64,000 nucleotides of DNA from Micromonospora tulbaghiae (GCF_900091605.1 NZ_FMCQ01000012.1:109897-173896), one strand, 5' to 3'. Shown: positions 53,001 through 61,258, counted from the stretch's first letter. Notes: generated by a model not told the origin, from the letters alone. Program-made: numbers and translations.

Positions 53001-53331
53001 CTACGCCGACGAGACCGAGGAGACGCTGGCCCGCGAGGTGGTCGGGCCGGTGCTGCGCCTGGAGCAGGTGGGCCCGGAGGAGAACTTCTTCACCCTGGGC
53101 GGGCACAGCCTCGGCGCCGCGCAGGTGGTGTCGCGTATCCGCCGGCAGTTCGGGGTGGAGGTCGGGCTGACCGACTTCTTCCGCGCCCCGACCGTACGGG
53201 GACTCGCCGCGCTGGTCCGCACCGCCCAGGCCGGTCAGCTCAACGACGACGACCTGCTGCGGATGCTCGAGTCGATGAGCGACGAGGAAGCGGCTGCCAT
53301 GCTCGCCGCCGAGCAGGGGCAGGCGTCGTGA
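50038..53331 (+). CDS. NRPS, C-A-PCP
   Basis: GTG 50038 (GGAGG upstream) overlaps the LysK-type gene; 1097 residues. The condensation domain (about 37-460) has the active HHVVFDG near residue 169. The adenylation domain (about 490-980) shows YTSGSTGTPKG near 639, NGYGPTE, YRTGD and the SGKVDRR lysine. A peptidyl carrier follows (LGGHSLGAAQVV, Ser near 1023) and a short acidic tail that may dock to another protein. By alignment to GrsA the specificity residues read D-V-F-D-F-G-G-V-T-K. I cannot match this to a known amino acid. The Asp at position 278 could bind a basic side chain, which would suit a diamino acid. Confidence 0.92.
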   Translation: MSDLMKRLARLPADRRAELLALLRDDEPDTAAGPTPRQRGDSSPLSYAQETLWFLDRLAPGQPTYNVPVCFRLRGRLDADALRTGLATVVARHESLRARMADGDDGPVQVVAAEVPVELPVQDVTGGAEAAVEAARALAREAFDLGRAPLWRARLIRVADDDHLFVFVVHHVVFDGWSLGVFVRELGECYRAAVDGDRADLEAVPLQYADYALWQREWLREENLERLTGFWRERLDGAPVLEFPTDRPRPAEATYRGTFIRRFLPVGGPGAVQQLARSLGTTPYSVYVAAFFALLHRYTGQDDLVIGSPTANRQHSEVEAVVGFFVNMLVLRADVAGDPTFRELAGRVTPTVQEAFAHGELPFEKLVEAVRPDRDPSRSPIFQIAFTFQNAEGEVTLPGLETERVLLSPGTSRFDMSWNLFERDGGLDLNVEFNTDLFDPESIEQVMAHYGRLLSAVVADPDRKVTEIPLLDERERERLLHEFDGPRRERPDTTVVELFARQVAERPDAVAVVVGDTELSYAELDRRAEEIAGRLRAAGAAPNTLVGICLPRGADLVATVLAVLRCGAGYVPLDPGHPAARIAAILTDSEAVAVVSTTGAGGALPADGPAVVHLDRPAGDGRAEVAAVAPAPHDLAYALYTSGSTGTPKGVLIEHRAVTNFIASVQELFDLTPQDRVLGFAAVTFDVSVFEMFAALLTGARLYVVPDEDRLEIDRLQALLERAEITVIDLPPSLMALLEPERLPKLRIAFVGGEAFPGELVNRWNQGRRFFNGYGPTECTVTMVVQECAGTWDTSPPIGLPMANHVAHVLDPHGEPVPVGVPGELVIGGLGLARGYLNRPELSAEKFLDDPFGTAPGGRLYRTGDLVRRQHDGALVFCGRIDQQVKIRGLRIELGEIEAVLSQVPGVRQAVVQPWADDRGERHLVGYLTGEPPADERLRAALGEQLPPYMVPAYFVRVADIPLTTSGKVDRRALPAPENTQAATGEVRYADETEETLAREVVGPVLRLEQVGPEENFFTLGGHSLGAAQVVSRIRRQFGVEVGLTDFFRAPTVRGLAALVRTAQAGQLNDDDLLRMLESMSDEEAAAMLAAEQGQAS

Positions 53332-54200
53332 CCTCCGTACCGTCGGCCGGAGCGGTGCGCGAGGCGGGGGCGGACGTCACGCTCTCACCGGCCAAGCGGG
53401 CCCTGCTGGCCCGGCTGCGGCACCGGTCGGTGCCGCAGCCGGATGGTCCGGCGGTGCTGCGGCCCGGCGCCGGCCGCCCCGGCCTGGTGCTCGTGCATCC
53501 GGTCGGCGGCGCGGTCCTCTGTTACGCGGCGCTCGTGTCCGCTCTCGGCGGAGACGAGCCGGTGTGGGGCTTCGCTGCGGACCGGCCGGCCGACGACCTG
53601 CCCGACGCCGGCCGCCTCGCCGGTCTCGCCGAGCGCTACCTGGCCACGCTGGACCTGGCCGAGCGCCGGTGGGTCTTCGCGGGCTGGTCGTTCGGCGGCG
53701 TCGTCGCCTACGAGATGGCCCGCCGGGCCGGCGGGACGGCGGTGCTGCTGGACACGGCGTACCCCGGGTCGGATCCACCGGAGGACGAGGCGGCGATCCG
53801 CCGCTTCTTCCTGCACGACCTGTGCCGCACCGCCGGCCTGCCGCCACCCGAGCCGGCGGCCGGGGCCGGCGGGACCGAACCGGGCGTGGCCGAACTGGCG
53901 GCGCGGGCCGGCCTCACCGCCGACCTGACCGCCGCGGAGATCGAGGCCCGCTACCGGGTCTGCCGCAGCAACGCGCTGGCGTTGGCCGCGCACCGGCCCG
54001 GCCGGTACGAGGGTCCGGTCTGGTACGTCCGGGCCGGCCGGTCGCCGGACCACGGGCCGGCCTGGCGGCAGGTGGCGCCGGATCTGCGGACCCGCTCGGT
54101 GCCGGGCGAGGACCACTACACCCTGTTGGGCGCCGGCCCGGTCGGCGCGGTCGCGGCGGTGGTGCGGGAAGCGTTGCGCCGCGCGGATCGAGGAGAGTGA
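53328..54200 (+). CDS. Stand-alone alpha/beta-hydrolase thioesterase
   Basis: GTG 53328 overlaps the NRPS stop. The 290-residue protein belongs to the NRPS thioesterase family: LVLVHPVGGAVLCYAALVSAL, the nucleophile in FAGWSFGGVVAYEMARR, and the catalytic His in VPGEDHYTLLG. It carries about 45 extra N-terminal residues. It resembles type I terminal thioesterase domains cut free rather than short type II editing enzymes, so it could release a product or proofread. A second thioesterase domain lies in the partial NRPS at the right edge. Confidence 0.88.
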   Translation: MTSVPSAGAVREAGADVTLSPAKRALLARLRHRSVPQPDGPAVLRPGAGRPGLVLVHPVGGAVLCYAALVSALGGDEPVWGFAADRPADDLPDAGRLAGLAERYLATLDLAERRWVFAGWSFGGVVAYEMARRAGGTAVLLDTAYPGSDPPEDEAAIRRFFLHDLCRTAGLPPPEPAAGAGGTEPGVAELAARAGLTADLTAAEIEARYRVCRSNALALAAHRPGRYEGPVWYVRAGRSPDHGPAWRQVAPDLRTRSVPGEDHYTLLGAGPVGAVAAVVREALRRADRGE

Positions 54201-54203
54201 CCG

Positions 54204-56453
54204 ATGGAGACCAGTATCGACGTCGACGAGGGCCACGAGCGGTTCCGCCGGTCCGTGCGGGACCGGCTGGCCGACCCCGAGCTGCGCCGTGAGCTGGCCG
54301 CGCTGCGGGCCGGCGGGCAGTCGGAGCCGGACGCCCGGGAGGTCTACCGCCACCTCGGCCGGCTGCGGCTGCTCGCGCCGAACTGGCCCGAGGAGTACGG
54401 CGGGGACGGCCTGGGGCACAGCGCCGCGGCGATCGTCTACGAGGAGTTGGTACGCGCCGACGTGCCGGACACGTTGCACGTCAACACCATCCAGATCGTC
54501 GCGCTGTTCCTGCTGCTCGCCGGCACCCCGGAACAGAAGGCCGCGCACCTGCCCGCGATGGCCCGGGGGGAACGCTTCGCCAGCGTCCTCTACACCGAGC
54601 CGGAGGCGGGCTCCGACCTGGGTGCGCTGCGGACCACCGCCACCCCCGACGGTGACGGCTGGCGCCTCGACGGGGTCAAGGTGTTCAGCCTCAAGAGCGA
54701 CATCACCGATCTCGGCCTGTGCGCGGCGCGTACCGGATCGGGCGCGGGCCGGTACGACGGCATCACCCTGTTCCTGGTGGACCTGCACGCCGACGGGGTG
54801 GCGCGCAGCCGGATCCCGAGCATCGCCGACGAGCAGTTCCACCGGGTCGAGCTGACCGGGGTGCGGGTCGGGCCGGAGGCGGTGCTCGGCGAGGTCGGGC
54901 AGGGCTGGCCGCTGCTGTCGCAGGCGCTGGCGATCGAGCGGACCGGCCTGGACTACACGCTCAAGGCAGAGCGATGGTACGAGGCCGCGGTGACGGGACT
55001 CGGCCGCGACGACGACCCCGCCGAGGCGGCGCTGCTCGTCGACGCCGGCCGGTTCGACGCCCGGCTCGCGGCCAGCCGGACGCTGGCCTGGTCCGTGCTG
55101 GCGAGGCTGGAGGCCACCGACACGGCCGACGAGGCCGCCACCGCTGTGGCGAAGCTGTACAGCAGCGAGCTGGCCCAGGAGGTGGCCGGCTGGGCGGTCG
55201 GCGTGCACGGGCTCGGCTACCACCCGGCGGTGCTGGGGCGGCGGCGGGCGGACGTGCTGGAGGCGGCGTACCGGGAGGCGCCGGGCCTGACCTTCTCCGC
55301 CGGCGCCTCGGAGGTGATGCTCCAGATCATCGCGAACCTCGCGCTGGACGACCCGGACCCGGCCGCCGGTGGCTCCTCCGACCCGATGCGGGACCGGCTG
55401 CGGCAGGTGATGCGCGGCCGGCTCGCCCGGGTGCCGGTGGACGCGGCGGGCGCGGACCCGCAGGCCGCGTGGGACGCCGTACGGCGGGGCGGGGCGTGCA
55501 CGCTGGACGTGCCGGTTGCGGCCGGCGGTATGGAGCTGGGACTCGGCGCGGCGGTGGTGGTCGCCGAGGAACTCGGACGGGCGGCAGCCGTCACGCCGTA
55601 CCCGGCGGTGGCGGCGGCGATCGACGCGGCGCTGGTCGGCGGTGCGTCCGAGAACCTGCTCGCGGAGCTGGTCGCCGGCGCGGTGCCGGCGGACATGGGG
55701 GGTTTCGACCGGGTGTCGGTGACGGCGGTCCCGGACGGCGACGGGGCGTGGAAGGCGTCGGGTGCGATGCCCGTCGACGGCACGGACGTGGCAGTGCTGC
55801 TGCCGGTCGCCGTCGAGGGCGGCACGGCGCTGGCGCTGCTGCCGGCCGGCAGCACCGTGCCGTCGGCCGAGATCCCGGGCGTCACGGACGCGGCCGGGGC
55901 GCGCATCCCGGGTGAGCGGGTGCTCTGCCGGGACGTGGCCCTCGACGACTGTCCGGAGGGCGTCGTCGGGCGGGCCCGCATCCGCCAGGCCGCCCTGCTG
56001 CTCGGGCTGGCGCAGGGAGCGTTGGGCGAGGCGGTGCGGCACACCGGCGCCCGGGAACAGTTCGGGCGGCGGCTGCGCGACTTCCAGAGCGTGGAGTTCG
56101 CGCTGGCCACCGCGTACGCGGAGGTGGCCGCGCTGCGGCTGCTCGTGGAACGGGCGGCGGAGCTGGCCGACGCGGACCGTCCGTTCGGCGTGGCCGGCAC
56201 CCGGGCGCTGGCCCTGGCCGCGGAGACGACGTTGGAGGTGACCCGGCTGGCCATGCACGTGTGCGGCGCCCGTGGTCTCACGCCGCAGCTCCGGGTCGCG
56301 CCCTACTACCTGCTGGGCCGGTCCGAGGCGGTACGCCTGGGCCGTCCGGCGGCGCTCTGGCACGAGCTCGGCGCCCGGGCGGTGGCGCGTTCCCGGCGAG
56401 ATGACAGTGGCGGCGCCGCCGCCGACGCAGCGCCCGGCGCGGGCGCGGATTGA
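54204..56453 (+). CDS. Fused double acyl-CoA dehydrogenase
   Basis: The 749-residue protein starts at ATG 54204, three bases after the thioesterase stop. It has two acyl-CoA dehydrogenase units in tandem. The first (1-390) is complete: NWPEEYGGDGLGHSAAAIVYEELVRADVP, LYTEPEAGSDLGALRTTA, SAGASEVMLQIIANLAL. The second (about 395-735) keeps LGAAVVVAEELGRAAAVTPYP, REQFGRRLRDFQSVEFALATAYAEVAALR and MHVCGARGLTPQLRVAPYYLLGR but is more divergent. One unit probably binds FAD and oxidises a carrier- or CoA-bound acyl group to the alpha,beta-unsaturated form. In an azabicycle pathway such desaturation could prepare the second ring closure; that is inference. Confidence 0.88.
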   Translation: METSIDVDEGHERFRRSVRDRLADPELRRELAALRAGGQSEPDAREVYRHLGRLRLLAPNWPEEYGGDGLGHSAAAIVYEELVRADVPDTLHVNTIQIVALFLLLAGTPEQKAAHLPAMARGERFASVLYTEPEAGSDLGALRTTATPDGDGWRLDGVKVFSLKSDITDLGLCAARTGSGAGRYDGITLFLVDLHADGVARSRIPSIADEQFHRVELTGVRVGPEAVLGEVGQGWPLLSQALAIERTGLDYTLKAERWYEAAVTGLGRDDDPAEAALLVDAGRFDARLAASRTLAWSVLARLEATDTADEAATAVAKLYSSELAQEVAGWAVGVHGLGYHPAVLGRRRADVLEAAYREAPGLTFSAGASEVMLQIIANLALDDPDPAAGGSSDPMRDRLRQVMRGRLARVPVDAAGADPQAAWDAVRRGGACTLDVPVAAGGMELGLGAAVVVAEELGRAAAVTPYPAVAAAIDAALVGGASENLLAELVAGAVPADMGGFDRVSVTAVPDGDGAWKASGAMPVDGTDVAVLLPVAVEGGTALALLPAGSTVPSAEIPGVTDAAGARIPGERVLCRDVALDDCPEGVVGRARIRQAALLLGLAQGALGEAVRHTGAREQFGRRLRDFQSVEFALATAYAEVAALRLLVERAAELADADRPFGVAGTRALALAAETTLEVTRLAMHVCGARGLTPQLRVAPYYLLGRSEAVRLGRPAALWHELGARAVARSRRDDSGGAAADAAPGAGAD

Positions 56454-56465
56454 CGAGGTGAACCG

Positions 56466-57371
56466 ATGTCCGTGTACCGACTTTCCCATCTGGAGGCGCT
56501 GGAGGCCGAGGCGCTGCACGTGCTGCGTGAGGTGGCGGCGGAGGCCGACCGGCCCGCGCTGATGTTCTCCGGCGGCAAGGACTCCATCGTCATGCTGCAT
56601 CTGGCCCGGCTCGCGTTCTGGCCCGCGCCGGTGCCGTTCCCGGTGCTGCACGTGGACACCGGGCACAACTTCCCGGAGGTGCTGGCCTTCCGCGACCGCC
56701 TGGTCGAGGAGTGGCGGCTGCGTCTGGTCGTGTCCTCGGTGCCGGAGATGATCGCCGACGGGCGGATCGTCGAGCCGCCCGGGGAGCCGTCCCGCAACCG
56801 CCTGCAGACCCCGGCGCTGCTGGAGGCCGTCACCCGGCACCGTTTCGACGCGCTGTTCGGCGGTGCCCGTCGCGACGAGGAGAAGGCCCGGGCCAAGGAG
56901 CGGGTGCTGTCCTTCCGGGACGAGTTCGGCCAGTGGGATCCGAAGAACCAGCGGCCGGAACTGTGGAACCTCTACAACGGACTGCTGCGGCCGGGGGAGC
57001 ACCTGCGGGTGTTCCCGCTGTCCAACTGGACCGAACTGGACGTGTGGCAGTACATCGCCGAGCGCCGCATCGAGGTCCCCTCGATCTACTTCGCGCACAA
57101 GCGGGAGGTGTTCCGCCGGGACGGGATGATCTTCTCGGTCGGCCCGTACCTGCCGATGCGGGACGGGGAGAGCAGCGCGGAGGAGCAGGTCCGGTTCCGC
57201 ACGGTGGGCGACATGAGCTGCACCGGCGCGGTGAGTTCGACGGCCACCACCGTCGAGGAGGTGCTGCGTGAGGTGGCCGCGAGCCGGCTCACCGAACGCG
57301 GGGCCACCCGGGCCGACGACCGGGTCAACGAGAGCGCCATGGAGGACCGCAAGAGGGAAGGGTATTTCTGA
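56466..57371 (+). CDS. cysD: Sulfate adenylyltransferase small subunit
   Basis: The 301-residue protein from ATG 56466 is CysD: ALMFSGGKDSIVMLHLARLAFWP is the PP-loop, followed by LHVDTGHNFPEVLAFRD, FGGARRDEEKARAKERVLSFRDEFGQWDPKNQRPELWNLYN, VFPLSNWTELDVWQYI and DRVNESAMEDRKREGYF. With CysN it makes adenosine 5'-phosphosulfate from ATP and sulfate. Placement inside the NRPS cluster, in the same orientation and 12 bp after the dehydrogenase gene, suggests it serves the cluster sulfotransferase. Confidence 0.96.
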   Translation: MSVYRLSHLEALEAEALHVLREVAAEADRPALMFSGGKDSIVMLHLARLAFWPAPVPFPVLHVDTGHNFPEVLAFRDRLVEEWRLRLVVSSVPEMIADGRIVEPPGEPSRNRLQTPALLEAVTRHRFDALFGGARRDEEKARAKERVLSFRDEFGQWDPKNQRPELWNLYNGLLRPGEHLRVFPLSNWTELDVWQYIAERRIEVPSIYFAHKREVFRRDGMIFSVGPYLPMRDGESSAEEQVRFRTVGDMSCTGAVSSTATTVEEVLREVAASRLTERGATRADDRVNESAMEDRKREGYF

Positions 57372-58618
57372 TGGACCTGCTCCGGATCGCCACCGCCGGC
57401 TCGGTCGACGACGGCAAGAGCACACTGATCGGACGGTTGCTCTACGACACCAGCGCCGTGCCCGAGGACCAGCTCGACGCCGTCGAGCAGACCAGCGAGC
57501 GGATGGGCGCGGACGAGGTGAACCTCGCGCTGCTCACCGACGGCCTGCGCGCCGAACGCGAGCAGGGCATCACCATCGACGTCGCCTACCGCTACTTCGC
57601 CACCGCCCGCCGCAAGTTCATCATCGCCGACACGCCGGGGCACGTGCAGTACACCCGGAACATGGTCACCGGCGCCTCCACCGCCAACCTGGCCGTGGTG
57701 CTCGTCGACGCGCGGGTCGGGCTGACCGAGCAGAGCCGCCGGCACGCGTTCCTGTGCTCGCTGCTCGGCGTGCCGCACCTGGTGCTGGCGGTCAACAAGA
57801 TGGACCTGGTGGACTACGACGAGGCCGTGTACCGGCGGATCCGGGACGAGTTCACCGAGTTCGCCACCCGGCTGCGCATCCCGGACGTGACAGCCATCCC
57901 GATGTCCGCGCTGCGCGGTGACAACGTCGTGCACCGGTCCGCGCGGATGCCGTGGTACGAGGGCCCGCCGCTGCTGCACCACCTGGAGGAGGTGCACGTC
58001 GCGTCCGACCAGAACCTGGTCGACCTGCGGCTCCCGGTGCAGTACGTGATCCGCCCGCGCACCGACGAGCACCACGACTACCGCGGCTACGCGGGGCAGG
58101 TGGCCGCGGGTGTGGTCCGGGTCGGTGACGAGGTGGTCGCGCTGCCCAGCGGGATGACCAGCCGGGTCACCGCGATCGACGGTCCGCTCGGGCCGGTGGA
58201 GGAGGCGTTCGCGCCGATGTCGGTGACCGTACGACTGGCCGACGACATCGACGTGTCCCGAGGCGACCTGCTCGCCCGCCCCAACAACCAGCCGCGCGCC
58301 ACCCAGGACCTGGGCGCCGTGGTGTGCTGGATGGACACCGCGCGGCTCACCGCCGGTTCCCGGCTGCTGGTCAAGCACACCACCCGGGTGGTTCCGTCGA
58401 TCGTCACCTCGCTGCGGTACGGCATCGACGTGAACACGCTGCACCGGCACGACACCGACGAGCTGGGGTTCAACGGCATCGGCCGGATCGGCCTGCGGAC
58501 CACCCAGCCGCTGATGTGCGACGACTACCGGCTCAACCGCTCCACCGGCTCGTTCATCCTCATCGACCCGGTCTCCAAGCGGACGGTGGGCGCGGGCATG
58601 GTCCGCGCCTCCGGCTGA
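57371..58618 (+). CDS. cysN: Sulfate adenylyltransferase large subunit (GTPase)
   Basis: ATG 57371 overlaps the cysD stop (TGATG). The 415-residue protein is the EF-Tu-like GTPase CysN: P-loop AGSVDDGKST, GITIDVAYRYF, DTPGHVQYTRNM, NKMDLVD, then the beta-barrel domains. It ends at about residue 415 without the fused APS kinase (CysC) domain found in many actinobacteria. No separate cysC lies in the window, so APS to PAPS conversion must use an enzyme encoded elsewhere. It is the last gene of the plus-strand operon. Confidence 0.95.
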   Translation: MDLLRIATAGSVDDGKSTLIGRLLYDTSAVPEDQLDAVEQTSERMGADEVNLALLTDGLRAEREQGITIDVAYRYFATARRKFIIADTPGHVQYTRNMVTGASTANLAVVLVDARVGLTEQSRRHAFLCSLLGVPHLVLAVNKMDLVDYDEAVYRRIRDEFTEFATRLRIPDVTAIPMSALRGDNVVHRSARMPWYEGPPLLHHLEEVHVASDQNLVDLRLPVQYVIRPRTDEHHDYRGYAGQVAAGVVRVGDEVVALPSGMTSRVTAIDGPLGPVEEAFAPMSVTVRLADDIDVSRGDLLARPNNQPRATQDLGAVVCWMDTARLTAGSRLLVKHTTRVVPSIVTSLRYGIDVNTLHRHDTDELGFNGIGRIGLRTTQPLMCDDYRLNRSTGSFILIDPVSKRTVGAGMVRASG

Positions 58619-58630
58619 TCCGCCCGGCCC

Positions 58631-58666
58631 GACGACGGCCGGTGTCCCCGGACACCGGCCGTCGTC
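58631..58666 (+). terminator. Terminator after cysN
   Basis: GACGACGGCCGGTGTC pairs perfectly with GACACCGGCCGTCGTC across a short CCCG loop, 12 bp after the cysN stop. It can act on both strands between the convergent operons. Confidence 0.75.
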
Positions 58667-58703
58667 GTGCGTGCGCCGCCGTGCCGGTGTTCCCGGTGCG
58701 ACG

Positions 58704-58737
58704 CCGGCCCCCGCACGGTGCTCCGTGCGGGGGCCGG
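58704..58737 (-). terminator. Terminator after the minus-strand NRPS operon
   Basis: CCGGCCCCCGCACGG (58704-58718) pairs perfectly with CCGTGCGGGGGCCGG (58723-58737) around a 4-nt loop, 11 bp past the stop of the A-PCP gene. Confidence 0.7.
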
Positions 58738-58748
58738 TGGGGTGGTGC

Positions 58749-61187
58749 TCAGGCGGCGTCGGCCAGCTCCAGAACCTCACGGACGACCGTGGCACGACGG
58801 CGCAGCCGGTCCGCGGCCGGGCCGGCCAGCAACGCCTCGGCGAACAGCCGCACGGTCGGCCGGCTGAAGAACAGCGCCGTGTCCACGTCGATCCGGAGCA
58901 GGTCCCGGAGCACACCCATCGCCCGGGTCACGGTGAGCGAGTGCGCGCCCAGGTCGAAGACGTTGGCGTCGGCGTCGACCCGGGCGACGCCGAGCAGGTC
59001 GGCCCAGACCATGGCGAGCACGGCCGTCACGTCGTCGGCCGGCGCCGGTGCGGCCGTACCGGCATCGGCCGGTGTGTCCGTCCCCGTCGCGCGCAACCGG
59101 GCCCGGTCGACCTTGCCGTTGGGCAGCAGCGGCAGCTCCGCGACGGGCACCAGCCGGGCCGGCACCCACGCCTCGGGGAGCTGCGTACGCAGCCGGTCGA
59201 CCAGCGCCGCCGGGTCCGGCTGCCCGTCGTGCACCACGTACCCGACGAGCACCGACTCGCCGTGACGCTCCTCGGCGAGCACGCACGCCTGGCGTACGCC
59301 GGGCTGATCGAGCAGGGTCCGCTCCACCTCGCGCGGCTCCACCCGGAAGCTGCGGATCTTGACCTGGTCGTCGGCGCGGCCGACGAAGACCAGGTCACCG
59401 GCGGGGGTCAGGACACAGACGTCGCCGGTGTCGTAGACCCGCCCTCCGGTGAGATCCGGCCGGCCGGGCGGATGGGCCACCGACTGGAAGCGCTGCCCGG
59501 TCTGCTCGTCGTCGCCGAGATAGCCGCGGGCCACCCCGGCGCCCCCGATGAACAACCGGCCGGGAACGCCGACCGGAGTGGGGCCGCCGTCCGGGTCGCG
59601 CAGCTCGGCCCACACGTGTGACAGCGGCGCACCGAGGGAGACGTCCCGTCCCGGCCGGGCGGGTGCGGCACCGGCGAACGCGCCGACCGTCGTCTCCGTC
59701 GGCCCGTAGTGGTTGTAGACCCGCAGCTCGGGACGGAGGGCGCGGAGCCGCTCCAGCAGCGCGGGGTCGAGCCGTTCCCCGCCGAGCACCAGCGTGCGGG
59801 CCGGGAGGCAGCCGGGCCCCTGCGGGTCGGCGAGCAGCGCCGCCAGGTGGGACGGGGCCATCTTGACCAGGTCGACTCCGGCCGCGCGCAGGTGGGCGGC
59901 GAACCGGCCCGCGTCGAGACGGGCGTCCGCCGGGACGGCCGCGACAGTGCCGCCGTGGGCCAGGGTGGGGAACGTGGCGGTGTAGCCGAGGTCGGCGCCG
60001 ATGCCGGCCGGGCTGGCGGTGGTGACGCCGGGGCCGAGGGAGAGCAGCGCGGCGACGGAACGGGCGTACGCCGACAGTTGCCCGTGCTCCACCGCCACGG
60101 CCTTCGGCGTCCCGGTGGAGCCGGAGGTGAACAGCACGTACGCCAGGTCGCCGGGGCCCCCGGCGGGAACCGGCGACGGACCGGGCGGCGCCGGGGCGTC
60201 GAGCGGCAGGACAGGCACGTCGGTCAGCGCCGACCGGTCCGTTCCCGGCCCGGTCAGCACGACGCTCGCGCCGGCCCGGTGCACGAGCGTGCGGATCCGC
60301 TCCGGCGGCAGGGCCGGGTCGAGGGGCAGGAAGGCCGCGCCGGCGGTCATCGCGGCCAGCGCACCGGTCAGGAACGACGTCAGGTCGTCCGCGAGCACGC
60401 CCACGATCGGCTGCGTCGCCGCGGCCGGGAGGTGGCCGCGCAGCGCCGCCGCGTACCGGAGCATGTCGGCGCGGAGCGCGCCGTAGGTGCGGACGGCCGG
60501 GCCGTCGACGATCGCGCGGGCGTCCGGGTTCTCCGCGCCGTGCCGCAGGACCGCCAGGTGGCAGGGCTCGGCCGGCGGGTCGTCCAGCCGGTCGCCGGTG
60601 AGCCGGCGGCGGATCCACGCCAGCTCCTCGTCGCCGACGACGTGCGTGACCGGTCGCCCGGCGGCGACGGCATCGGGGATGCGCGTCAGCACGGTGTGCA
60701 GTCGCTGCGCGAACAGCTCCGCGGCCCGGCGGTCCAGGTCCTCGGCGTGGACGTGCACGGCGGTGGCGGGACGCCCGGCGATCCGCAGCGCGGCGGCCGT
60801 GCCGGCGCGGACGGGGCCGTCCCCGGCCGGTGCGGGGGACCAGCACACCAGGGGGTCCGGCGCCGGGGCGCCGTCCGGGGTGTCGACGGCCGCGGCGCGG
60901 ATCCGGTCGAGCAGGTCCGGCACGGTCGGCGGCTCCGCGAGGTCGACCGGGACGGTTCGCCGGCCGGCCGGCCCGCTCAGGACCAGTTCGCCCGGGTGCC
61001 GCAGGGCGAACTGGACGATCGCGGTCGCGGCGGCGAGTACCTCGTCCTCGCCGGCGGCGGCGGCCGTGGCCGCGTCGCGCAGCGCCCGGACCGTGGCCGG
61101 CGGCAGTGGCCGGGCGAAGTTCCCGGTGGCCGGGCCTGCCGCGCGGACGGGGGCGGCCGGGGTGGGCCGTGCATCGGTAGTGCGCAC
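58749..61187 (-). CDS. NRPS, A-PCP with a reduced N-terminal region; A domain lacks Asp235
   Basis: The start is GTG 61187 with AAGGAG seven bases upstream; 812 residues. The first 180 residues look like a shrunken, non-catalytic C-terminal half of a condensation domain, with no HHxxxDG. The A domain has FTSGSTGTPKA near residue 354, NHYGPTE, VYDTGD near 585 and NGKVDR. The carrier has FDLGAHSLTVTRA near 745-760. In the A4 region the sequence is GIGADLGYTATFP, so alignment puts Ala at position 235 where alpha-amino-acid domains have Asp. The pocket reads A-D-Y-M-V-G-H-V-G-K. A substrate without a normal alpha-amine (keto, hydroxy, aryl or beta-amino acid) is likely. It is co-oriented with and 71 bp after the serine NRPS gene. 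Confidence 0.9.
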   Translation of the reverse strand: MRTTDARPTPAAPVRAAGPATGNFARPLPPATVRALRDAATAAAAGEDEVLAAATAIVQFALRHPGELVLSGPAGRRTVPVDLAEPPTVPDLLDRIRAAAVDTPDGAPAPDPLVCWSPAPAGDGPVRAGTAAALRIAGRPATAVHVHAEDLDRRAAELFAQRLHTVLTRIPDAVAAGRPVTHVVGDEELAWIRRRLTGDRLDDPPAEPCHLAVLRHGAENPDARAIVDGPAVRTYGALRADMLRYAAALRGHLPAAATQPIVGVLADDLTSFLTGALAAMTAGAAFLPLDPALPPERIRTLVHRAGASVVLTGPGTDRSALTDVPVLPLDAPAPPGPSPVPAGGPGDLAYVLFTSGSTGTPKAVAVEHGQLSAYARSVAALLSLGPGVTTASPAGIGADLGYTATFPTLAHGGTVAAVPADARLDAGRFAAHLRAAGVDLVKMAPSHLAALLADPQGPGCLPARTLVLGGERLDPALLERLRALRPELRVYNHYGPTETTVGAFAGAAPARPGRDVSLGAPLSHVWAELRDPDGGPTPVGVPGRLFIGGAGVARGYLGDDEQTGQRFQSVAHPPGRPDLTGGRVYDTGDVCVLTPAGDLVFVGRADDQVKIRSFRVEPREVERTLLDQPGVRQACVLAEERHGESVLVGYVVHDGQPDPAALVDRLRTQLPEAWVPARLVPVAELPLLPNGKVDRARLRATGTDTPADAGTAAPAPADDVTAVLAMVWADLLGVARVDADANVFDLGAHSLTVTRAMGVLRDLLRIDVDTALFFSRPTVRLFAEALLAGPAADRLRRRATVVREVLELADAA

Positions 61188-61208
61188 CGTGACGCTCCTT
61201 GGTCGACA

Positions 61209-61237
61209 GCCCGGTGCCGGCATCGCCGGCACCGGGC
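61209..61237 (-). promoter_or_regulatory. Intercistronic hairpin between the two minus-strand NRPS genes
   Basis: GCCCGGTGCCGGC pairs perfectly with GCCGGCACCGGGC around loop ATC. It lies in the 71-bp gap and has no T-run, so it is more likely an attenuator or mRNA-stability element than a full terminator. Confidence 0.5.
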
Positions 61238-61258
61238 GGGGACGGACGGGGTCTCTTC

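Noticed and set aside
49933..53106. 1057-codon open frame on the minus strand opposite the NRPS
   Set aside because: It is antisense to a gene with clear C, A and PCP motifs. Long antisense frames are expected in very GC-rich DNA, and its translation is low-complexity Arg/His/Gly/Val.
53385..57425. 1346-codon open frame on the minus strand opposite the thioesterase, dehydrogenase and cysD genes
   Set aside because: It crosses three recognisable plus-strand genes and has no domain-like features.
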